Shown in pieces: positions 1-4,474 of a DNA stretch of 5,416 nucleotides (its first letter is position 1; every line of letters starts with the position of its first letter). The position numbers and the translations under genes were made by a program. Origin of the DNA: Campylobacteraceae bacterium (GTDB lineage: Bacteria; Campylobacterota; Campylobacteria; Campylobacterales; Campylobacteraceae); NCBI GenBank assembly GCA_031259875.1, contig JAIRKW010000134.1:1-5416 (forward strand), written 5' to 3'. The notes under the pieces are model-generated. The model saw nothing but the letters and a program-made list of their open reading frames with translations, did not search any database and was not told where the DNA came from.

Positions 1-65
1 CCGCCGCAGCCAACCAAAAATCCTGTAACAAAAACTGCTATAAACAGTTTAAACATATTTTTCAT
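1..65 (-). CDS. Lipoprotein, N-terminal fragment (cut by window edge)
   Basis: Reading leftwards from an ATG at 65-63, 21 complete codons fit the window before the edge. They encode MKNMFKLFIAVFVTGFLVGC plus Gly. This is a classic type II (lipoprotein) signal peptide: a short Lys-containing n-region (K2, K6), a hydrophobic core (residues 7-18) and a lipobox L-V-G-C with the lipidated cysteine at residue 20. After export by Sec the diacylglyceryl-modified Cys would be cut by signal peptidase II, anchoring the protein to a membrane. A strong ribosome binding site, AAGGAG (minus strand, 76-71), lies 5 nt before the ATG and fixes the start. The mature protein is outside the window, so its function cannot be named. 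The run of glycines after the Cys is a usual flexible tether. Lipoprotein identity is well supported; everything else is unknown. Confidence 0.85.
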   Translation of the reverse strand, partial: MKNMFKLFIAVFVTGFLVGCG

Positions 66-418
66 ATTTACTCCTTCTTAGGAAAATTTTATCAACGATT
101 AAGTTGTCTTTAAGTGAAATAGATAATAAAAAAAGTGGTACGGAAAATAAAATGAATAATATAATGCGTGCAAAATTTTTCTCTTTTTTAACAGCGCGGG
201 CAAAATAAATAGTGTGATTAAAAAAATGAGTGAATATCTTTGCAGGATATGACTTTGTTAGTTCTTTAAGATTGTATCTCTTTTTCTCGCTCAAAAGTAA
301 ACTTAAAATAACATTCAGCATTTCTGTTATTCACCCCTTAAATAATAAAGCTTCGCATTCTACGCATATATCAATTAAAGACAGCTTAATATTCAAACGA
401 TTTTATAAGCTTTTTATT
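66..418. other. AT-rich intergenic stretch with no convincing gene
   Basis: This 353-bp gap lies between two minus-strand genes, the PhnP-like gene upstream and the lipoprotein gene downstream. It contains the lipoprotein promoter and ribosome binding site at its left end. A 90-codon minus-strand frame (321-49) includes one hydrophobic segment but has only a weak ribosome binding site (ACAGAA). It also runs 17 nt into the lipoprotein gene and through that gene's promoter and ribosome binding site. A plus-strand frame at 230-466 starts at GTG without a ribosome binding site and runs antisense into the PhnP gene. Neither resembles a family I know. No hairpin followed by a T-run is visible after the PhnP stop codon, so the terminator of that operon is not identified. 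Confidence 0.5.
86..94 (-). promoter_or_regulatory. Extended -10 promoter for the lipoprotein gene
   Basis: The minus strand reads TGATAAAAT, matching the Campylobacter-type sigma-70 extended -10 (TGnTAtAAT) at all but one base. Transcription would start near position 79-80, giving a leader of about 15 nt that holds the AAGGAG ribosome binding site. No good -35 box is visible, which is normal for this group. The call rests on motif and placement only. Confidence 0.4.
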
Positions 419-1165
419 TTAAATATAATATGTAAAGTTTTCAGGAATATATGGATAATCCAATGATATTTTATGATTTAATATATAGGATAAAGAGTAG
501 TGGTTTTGATGTATTAAAAATCCCTCATGCGCACCCATTGACTTTATTAATTCATTTGCTTGGTTGAAGTTTAAATGTTTACCTTCGTTATATTCTATGT
601 CATAACTGGCGTCTATAAATACAACGTCCAAGTCCACTTTCTGCAAAAAATCCAAACTCTGCTTTTCGATTCCCGAACAATCCACAAGATACGCTGCCGT
701 TTTATTTGGTGTTTTGATAATATATCCATGTGTAGGCCGCGAGTGGATAAGAGGTATGGGCGTAAATTCTAAGCCCGCCGCCGCTACACTTTCAAAGGGA
801 ATATTTTCTACAAATTTGAGTTCGTGTTCTCTTGTTAAAAGGTCGGCAAAACCTTTATCGTCTCTAGGGTGATAACAAGGTGCACTTGATGCCATATGAC
901 GCAGTCTTAAAAGCCCGTACGCATGATCTGCATGAAAATGCGTCAAGAACTGTGCAATAAACTTTTTGCCCTCTCTTATCTGCAAAAGCGCATCCGAACC
1001 GCTGTCTATAAATATAATATTTTCGCCGAATTCTATATAAGCACAGCTTGGACCATTTCTTCTGCCGCTGTTTCTGTACATTTTGCACGCCGTACAATTG
1101 CAGCCGTAGACAGGAATTCCCGCTGTATCGCTTGTGCCTACAAATTTCAGCATTATCTTCGGCAT
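419..1165 (-). CDS. PhnP-family metallo-beta-lactamase-fold phosphodiesterase
   Basis: The 248-residue protein aligns in length and motif order with E. coli PhnP, a cytoplasmic phosphodiesterase that opens 5-phosphoribosyl 1,2-cyclic phosphate. All hallmark residues are present. C22, C24 and C27 (motif GCNCTAC) together with H222 match the structural zinc site. The metal-binding motif THFHADH supplies H76, H78, D80 and H81, the same numbers as in E. coli. H141, D162, H197 and H219 complete the two-metal active site. The protein is soluble, with no signal peptide. It is the second gene of a minus-strand operon: its ATG follows the TAA of the 66-residue gene with no spacer, so translation is probably coupled. 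An in-frame ATG at 1153-1151 (Met5) is a possible alternative start, but Met1 gives the usual distance to the Cys motif. No C-P lyase (phn) genes are nearby, so a phosphonate role is not supported; family members also act as general cyclic-nucleotide or phosphodiester hydrolases. The family is secure, the substrate is not. Confidence 0.88.
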   Translation of the reverse strand: MPKIMLKFVGTSDTAGIPVYGCNCTACKMYRNSGRRNGPSCAYIEFGENIIFIDSGSDALLQIREGKKFIAQFLTHFHADHAYGLLRLRHMASSAPCYHPRDDKGFADLLTREHELKFVENIPFESVAAAGLEFTPIPLIHSRPTHGYIIKTPNKTAAYLVDCSGIEKQSLDFLQKVDLDVVFIDASYDIEYNEGKHLNFNQANELIKSMGAHEGFLIHQNHYSLSYILNHKISLDYPYIPENFTYYI

Positions 1166-1366
1166 TTAACTGTCAGCCCCTAAAGACTCCGTCCACTCAT
1201 TATACCAACCCTCCTGCTCTTCACGTCTTTGCTCTTTGCGTTTTAGCAGATTATCGCGGATGCTTTCTAATTCCTCCGTGCTCATAAATTTCATAGCACC
1301 AAGCTCTGAAGGCGATATTGGTATAAGAGCGGCTATCTCCAATAACAGCGTCTCTCTTTCGTCCAT
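1166..1366 (-). CDS. Small acidic hypothetical protein, 66 residues
   Basis: I do not recognise this protein. It is 66 residues long and acidic (16 Asp/Glu against about 8 Lys/Arg), and appears to be mostly helical. Residues 4-15 form a short hydrophobic helix, 16-20 a PISPS turn, and 29-60 a long charged helix with a KRKEQRREEQE stretch (42-52) and a Trp/Tyr patch W54, Y55, W58. There is no signal peptide, Cys pair or membrane segment. It is judged real because it has AAAAGG at 1380-1375 (minus strand), 8 nt before the ATG, an extended -10 promoter just upstream, and a stop codon directly joined to the start of the PhnP-like gene. It is the first gene of that operon and is divergent from the response regulator. 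A role linked to the phosphodiesterase is guilt by association only. Confidence 0.7.
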   Translation of the reverse strand: MDERETLLLEIAALIPISPSELGAMKFMSTEELESIRDNLLKRKEQRREEQEGWYNEWTESLGADS

Positions 1367-1378
1367 CTTATATACCTT

Positions 1379-1405
1379 TTGTCAAAAACATAAAAGGGAT
1401 ATAAT
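1379..1405 (+). promoter_or_regulatory. Candidate promoter for the two-component operon
   Basis: The plus strand has a perfect TATAAT at 1400-1405, preceded by GGA in the place where an extended -10 would have TGn. TTGTCA, one mismatch from TTGACA, lies at 1379-1384 with a 15-nt gap, shorter than the ideal 17. Transcription would start near 1412 and give a leader of about 100 nt before the response regulator ATG. A second, nearer promoter around 1480-1495 (TATGCATTAT) is possible but poorer. Confidence 0.45.
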
Positions 1406-1409
1406 AGCA
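1401..1409 (-). promoter_or_regulatory. Extended -10 promoter for the 66-residue gene / PhnP operon
   Basis: The minus strand reads TGCTATTAT, an extended -10 element (TGnTATnAT) with one mismatch in the hexamer. Transcription would start near 1394, leaving a leader of about 28 nt that contains the AAAAGG ribosome binding site. No clear -35 is visible 17 nt upstream. The bases overlap the plus-strand -10 of the two-component operon. Confidence 0.55.
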
Positions 1410-1510
1410 CATTTGTCATAAAAGCTCTTGGTAGGATTTGTGACGATATTAACGAAGTATTATTATTTTTTAATGTAAACTATGCATTATCTTCTGTAAA
1501 AGGATAAAAA

Positions 1511-2185
1511 ATGACTCTTTCGGTTATTATGATAGAAGACGATGAAGAGCTAGCAGAACTGCTCGTAGATTTTTTAAGAAAATGCGGCATTGAAGTTACA
1601 ACTTTTCCTGACCCATTTATAGGCATAAGTGCAATTAGTATCAACAAATACGACCTTTTGATACTAGACCTTTCGCTTCCAGGGCTTGACGGACTTGAGA
1701 TTTGTAAAGAGGTGCGTGAAAAAAGTGATATACCTATCATAATCTCATCGGCAAGAAGCGATGTTGACGACAAGATAACGGGACTTGAGCTCGGAGCCGA
1801 CGACTACCTGCCAAAACCATACGAGCCCAAAGAGTTATATGCCAGAATTATGAGCGTGATAAGAAGATACCGCAAAAGCGATAAAGAGATAGAACACAAA
1901 AGTAATTTTATCTTAAATGAAGAGGCCAGAGCTATAAGTTTCAAAGGCAATATTTTAAAACTTACACAAGCCGAATATGAAGTTCTATCACTTTTGATAG
2001 AACGCATAGGGTGTGTTGTCTCGCGCAGGGATTTGATACGTTTTGCGCCATCATTAAGAGATGAAAGCGAGAGCAGAAGTCTTGACGTGCTCATCAGCAG
2101 AATACGTGCAAAAATTAACGACAACTCTAAAAATCCCGAATTTCTCCACTCCGTACGCGGCATAGGATACAGGCTTAACAGATGA
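1511..2185 (+). CDS. OmpR-family response regulator (ArsR/RacR/CprR class)
   Basis: This 224-residue two-domain transcription factor carries a receiver domain at residues 1-120. The acidic pocket is E9, D10 and D11, the phosphorylated Asp is D53 (LLILDLSLPGLDG), the switch Ser is S80, and the invariant Lys is K102 in LPKPYEPKEL. Residues 130-224 form a winged-helix DNA-binding domain, with a recognition helix around R189-K201 and a wing at 212-222 (LHSVRGIGYRL). The motifs IPIIISSARSDV and GADDYLPKPY are typical of the Helicobacter ArsR and Campylobacter RacR/CprR class; I cannot decide which of these it is orthologous to. The ATG is set by AGGA at 1501-1504, 6 nt upstream. Its TGA overlaps the kinase ATG (ATGA), marking one operon with coupled translation. 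No key residue is missing, so normal phosphorylation by the neighbouring kinase is expected. Confidence 0.93.
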   Translation: MTLSVIMIEDDEELAELLVDFLRKCGIEVTTFPDPFIGISAISINKYDLLILDLSLPGLDGLEICKEVREKSDIPIIISSARSDVDDKITGLELGADDYLPKPYEPKELYARIMSVIRRYRKSDKEIEHKSNFILNEEARAISFKGNILKLTQAEYEVLSLLIERIGCVVSRRDLIRFAPSLRDESESRSLDVLISRIRAKINDNSKNPEFLHSVRGIGYRLNR

Positions 2186-3480
2186 AATTTAGATACTCAC
2201 TTCAAACAAAAATAACGATTATATTTTGTGTAGCAATTGTGGCTGTGTGTCTTATCGGTATCGGCGCACATATCAAAAGTCAAAGAGAGTCGGCGTTCGA
2301 ATTTTATCACTTGGCTGTATCTATGGCTGTTTCAGAAGATTCGCGCGATGAAACAGACAACCGTTTTAATGTGGAAAAATTTATAGATGAAGGTTTTTTG
2401 CTTGTTACGAATAAAAAGCAAAGGGTCAGCGTTTTAAAAATATATGACAAGCTGCTTCTTAATAAAAAAAGAAAAAACGGCAAAGACCAAAAACATTATA
2501 AAGACACCGATGAAGAGAGAATGGGGAAAATTTACTTCAGTGAAAATGGTCTTGATTTTGGCATAATCTTATACGACGATAACGGCTATCTTGTCCTAAG
2601 TCAAGAGGAAAATGAGCGCATCATATTTCAAATCCCAAATGTAATGAAAAACTATACGGCACTGTTTATCTTTGGCGGTATCGTATTGCTGCTGTGTCTT
2701 TTATATATGGCAACCATCAGAAGTATTCGTCCCTTAAAGACACTGCGCGAAAGAATAAAAGATTTTGCCGAAGGTAACGACGAGATAGAGATTAAGATAC
2801 GAGGCGACGATGAAATAGCTGCCGTTATCAATGAATTCGATGTCGCTATCAAAAAAATACGCGCTTTCAGGCAGGCAAGGCAACTGTTTTTGCGAAATAT
2901 TATGCACGAATTTAAAACACCAATTATGCAAGGTAAGCTTTCTGTAGAGATGCTGGATGAGAGTATGTATAAAAAGTCACTTGAGAAAGTTTTTATCAGG
3001 CAGGAAAATCTTTTAAACAGATTTATCAGTATTGAAAAGCTAAGCTCAGGCGAATTGGGACTTGATATTCATGCTTACAATTTGCGTGATATTGTGGACG
3101 CTTCATTGGATATCATAGGAGAACAAGCTTCAAATATACGCGTCAAGATAGAGGACAAAAAGGTGCAAGCCGACTTTGATATGCTGGCGATAGCCATTAA
3201 AAATCTGCTTGATAATGCACTTTTGTATAGTTCTGATAAAAAAGCTTATATCGGAGCAATAGGAGATGAAATCTTTATCTCAAATGTCGGAAAACCTTTG
3301 GAATTCCCGCTTGAAGAGTATAAAAAACCGTTTTTTATGCAAGGCAAAAAACAAAAAGAGTCGCGCGGACTTGGATTTGGACTGTTTATATCGCTGAATA
3401 TTTTTGATTTACATGAGATTCAAACTAAATATGAATATGAAAACGGCAGAAGTATTTTTACGCTGAAATTTAATTTATAA
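2182..3480 (+). CDS. Membrane sensor histidine kinase (ArsS class)
   Basis: The 432-residue inner-membrane kinase is the expected partner of the preceding response regulator; its ATG overlaps that gene's stop by 4 nt and it has no strong ribosome binding site of its own. Order of parts: membrane helix 1 (about 11-31), a periplasmic sensor loop (about 32-157) with a Lys-rich stretch near 94-107, membrane helix 2 (about 158-179), a HAMP linker (about 180-230), and a dimerisation domain with the phosphorylated H242 in RNIMHEFKTPI. The catalytic ATPase domain has an N-box N341-LLDN-A (N345), an F-box-like KKPFF (382-385) and a G2 box GLGFGLFI (396-403). The G1 box is degenerate: ISNVGKPL (366-373) has Asn where most kinases have the ATP-adenine-binding Asp. 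I recall similar divergence in ArsS-type kinases. The sensor loop contains no His-rich or Cys motif that would reveal the signal. Acid, as for H. pylori ArsS, is only one possibility. Confidence 0.92.
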   Translation: MKFRYSLQTKITIIFCVAIVAVCLIGIGAHIKSQRESAFEFYHLAVSMAVSEDSRDETDNRFNVEKFIDEGFLLVTNKKQRVSVLKIYDKLLLNKKRKNGKDQKHYKDTDEERMGKIYFSENGLDFGIILYDDNGYLVLSQEENERIIFQIPNVMKNYTALFIFGGIVLLLCLLYMATIRSIRPLKTLRERIKDFAEGNDEIEIKIRGDDEIAAVINEFDVAIKKIRAFRQARQLFLRNIMHEFKTPIMQGKLSVEMLDESMYKKSLEKVFIRQENLLNRFISIEKLSSGELGLDIHAYNLRDIVDASLDIIGEQASNIRVKIEDKKVQADFDMLAIAIKNLLDNALLYSSDKKAYIGAIGDEIFISNVGKPLEFPLEEYKKPFFMQGKKQKESRGLGFGLFISLNIFDLHEIQTKYEYENGRSIFTLKFNL

Positions 3481-3555
3481 CAATTTATTCTCTTCTTTGT
3501 TGAGTAGGATAAATAAAACAATCTGCTTTTTTCATTATTGTGGAAAATAGGCGTT

Positions 3556-3598
3556 TTAATTACCATGTCTGTCATTGCGAAAGCGACATGGTAATTAA
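3556..3598. repeat. Perfect 14-bp inverted repeat enclosing a TCATTGCGA core
   Basis: TTAATTACCATGTC at 3556-3569 is perfectly complementary to GACATGGTAATTAA at 3585-3598, with a 15-nt loop (3570-3584) that contains TGTCATTGCGA. It starts 76 nt after the kinase stop codon. The sequence fits a mobile-repeat palindrome of the family found further downstream. Because it makes a stable RNA hairpin followed by GCACTTTT, it may also serve as a weak terminator for the two-component operon, though the T-run is short. Confidence 0.75.
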
Positions 3599-3682
3599 GC
3601 ACTTTTGTTAATATAAAGCGAAAATAGTTAGCAGACATAATATTTCATTATTGTAAGCCACCAAAAACAAACACAGTAATTT

Positions 3683-3717
3683 CCATTCGCATTTATCATA
3701 GCGGCATGGCAATCCAA
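3683..3717 (+). repeat. Degenerate copy of the TCATTGCgA...GgCAATCCA repeat
   Basis: This copy begins CCATTCGC and ends GCGGCATGGCAATCCAA (3701-3717). The right half matches 11 of 14 bases with GCGACATGGTAATT at 3583-3596, the right side of the palindrome upstream. The left half is more worn. Confidence 0.5.
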
Positions 3718-3783
3718 TAACGTATAAGTGTTCTATCTTTTTTTCAAAAATGTAAAGCAAAAATATTTTATGCATATACCTTC

Positions 3784-3812
3784 TGCCATTGCGAACATTT
3801 ACAGACAATCAA
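3784..3812 (+). repeat. Degenerate copy of the same repeat, left half intact
   Basis: It begins TGCCATTGCGAA, matching TGTCATTGCGAA at 3570-3581 in 11 of 12 bases, and ends GACAATCAA. The middle (CATTTACA) does not match. It lies only 8 nt from the next copy. Confidence 0.45.
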
Positions 3813-3819
3813 TTTTTTC

Positions 3820-3852
3820 ATCATTGCAAGAAGCAAAGTGATGTGACAATTA
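3820..3852 (+). repeat. Better-preserved copy of the repeat
   Basis: The copy carries TCATTGCAAGAAGC (3821-3834), then AAAGTGATG, then TGACAATTA. Its left 14 bases match the reverse-oriented copy at 4007-3994 (TCATTGCAGGAAGC) at 13 of 14 positions, the strongest evidence here that these are copies of one element. Confidence 0.6.
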
Positions 3853-3910
3853 AAAAAACTGCTCAAGACAGTTAGCTGCTTAAGTTTTATTTAAAAAGCA
3901 AAAACTTGTA

Positions 3911-3934
3911 ATTTTGAATTAAAAAATTCAAAAT
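3911..3934. repeat. Perfect 10-bp AT-only-stem hairpin
   Basis: ATTTTGAATT (3911-3920) and AATTCAAAAT (3925-3934) are exact complements around a 4-nt AAAA loop. There is no T-run after it, so it is not a typical terminator. Two weaker inverted repeats sit just before it: AACTG/CAGTT at 3857-3873 and AAGTTTT/AAAACTT at 3882-3907. Confidence 0.6.
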
Positions 3935-3975
3935 ATCTAATACTTTGCGCCGCATGATTGCTGTGCTTACAATAC

Positions 3976-4007
3976 TGGATTGCTGATTGTTGCGCTTCCT
4001 GCAATGA
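3976..4007 (-). repeat. Reverse-oriented copy of the repeat
   Basis: On the minus strand this reads TCATTGCAGGAAGC (4007-3994) and ends CAGCAATCCA (3985-3976). Both ends agree with the family pattern, and the left end matches the plus-strand copy at 3821-3834 in 13 of 14 bases. The opposite orientation shows that the element has spread both ways round. Confidence 0.6.
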
Positions 4008-4205
4008 AGGAAATAAAAACAAATTATTTCATTTACCTACATTTTTTGCAATAACAAAAAAGAGTGGATTGCTATACTTACAAAAATAAAACGTGTCATT
4101 ATTCAAACCAAAATAAAATAATCCGCATCTCCTGCATAAATTCACCAGAGATTGCTTATGCAACTCTTATTTCAGTTTAACTTTTTGCTCTTTTTTAGAC
4201 CTTGC

Positions 4206-4230
4206 TCCATTGCAAAATTTTGACACAATA
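4206..4230 (+). repeat. Weak degenerate copy of the repeat
   Basis: TCCATTGCAAAA at the left and TGACACAATA at the right recall the copy at 3821-3852 (TCATTGCAA...TGACAATTA), with a shortened middle. On its own it could be chance; its place among better copies is the reason for listing it. Confidence 0.3.
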
Positions 4231-4437
4231 AGACGAATGTTCTATAAATACTCAAAAGTATTAAATCAAGATTAATTGCGACGTTTTTTAATAATGCGTT
4301 TAATAAAAAAATTATCATTATGACTGCACTAATTGCAAAATCAATTATAAAATTTGCAAGCATGCTGCATAAAAATGTGTTATTTTATTAATTTCAGGAT
4401 TATTCCAAAACAGTGATTGATAGTTATTTTTTCAATC

Positions 4438-4459
4438 CCCCGCTTATAGTCAAGCGGGG
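4438..4459 (-). terminator. Rho-independent-type hairpin after the alcohol dehydrogenase gene
   Basis: CCCCGCTT (4438-4445) pairs exactly with AAGCGGGG (4452-4459) around a 6-nt loop, the only GC-rich palindrome in the gap. It lies 15 nt past the dehydrogenase stop codon, so by position it terminates that gene. The T-run, however, is better on the plus strand (TTTATAT after the stem) than on the minus strand (GGATTGAAAA). It may act in both directions, also stopping transcripts that come from the kinase side. Confidence 0.65.
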
Positions 4460-4474
4460 TTTATATAAAAAACA

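Larger units (their letters stand above)
1378..1443 (+). promoter_or_regulatory. Possible operator: spaced TTTGTCA / TTTGTGA repeats
   Basis: TTTGTCA occurs at 1378-1384 and again at 1412-1418, each followed by an A-rich stretch ending in ATAAAAG. A related TTTGTGA sits at 1437-1443. The first two flank the shared -10 region, 34 nt apart. OmpR-family regulators bind direct repeats, so autoregulation by the adjacent response regulator is conceivable, but a 34-nt period is not the classic 10-11 nt spacing. In an AT-rich region chance is a real alternative. Confidence 0.2.
3481..4474. other. Repeat-rich intergenic region without a gene
   Basis: Nearly 1 kb separates the kinase gene from the convergent alcohol dehydrogenase gene. 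No frame in it has a ribosome binding site together with recognisable protein character. Parts are extremely AT-rich (positions 4261-4380 contain 29 G/C in 120). It is full of palindromes and eroded copies of a TCATTGCgA...GgCAATCCA repeat in both orientations, listed separately. Less certain fragments of the same repeat lie at 3645-3660, 3955-3973, 4064-4080 and 4147-4163. It ends with a GC-rich hairpin just after the dehydrogenase stop codon. Confidence 0.7.

Noticed and set aside
49..321. 90-codon minus-strand frame with one hydrophobic segment
   Set aside because: It has only a weak ribosome binding site, overlaps the start, promoter and ribosome binding site of the lipoprotein gene, and its biased Phe/Leu/Lys/Ile content is what AT-rich non-coding DNA yields. 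A real small membrane protein is not excluded.
340..420. Inverted repeats AAATAATAAAGCTT / AAGCTTTTTATTTT after the PhnP-like gene
   Set aside because: Only 11 of 14 bases match, the arms are over 50 nt apart and the core is the palindrome AAGCTT. Not a convincing terminator.
230..466. 78-codon plus-strand frame
   Set aside because: GTG start without a ribosome binding site; its end runs antisense into the PhnP-like gene; no recognisable protein character.
1151..1153. Met5 as the true start of the PhnP-like protein
   Set aside because: It remains possible, but Met1 directly abuts the upstream stop codon (coupled translation) and gives the family's normal N-terminal length.
3420..3808. Two overlapping minus-strand frames (3420-3638 and 3608-3808)
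   Set aside because: The first runs antisense into the kinase 3' end, and both are translated through the repeat copies. Their protein sequences look like translated repeat DNA.
4172..4363. 63-codon hydrophobic minus-strand frame
   Set aside because: No ribosome binding site before the ATG (TTTATGCAGC), and the stretch is about 24% G+C, so a run of Ile/Leu/Phe/Asn codons is expected by chance.
3481..4474. CRISPR array in the repeat-rich gap
   Set aside because: The repeats are degenerate, irregularly spaced and in both orientations, with no uniform spacers and no cas genes in the window.
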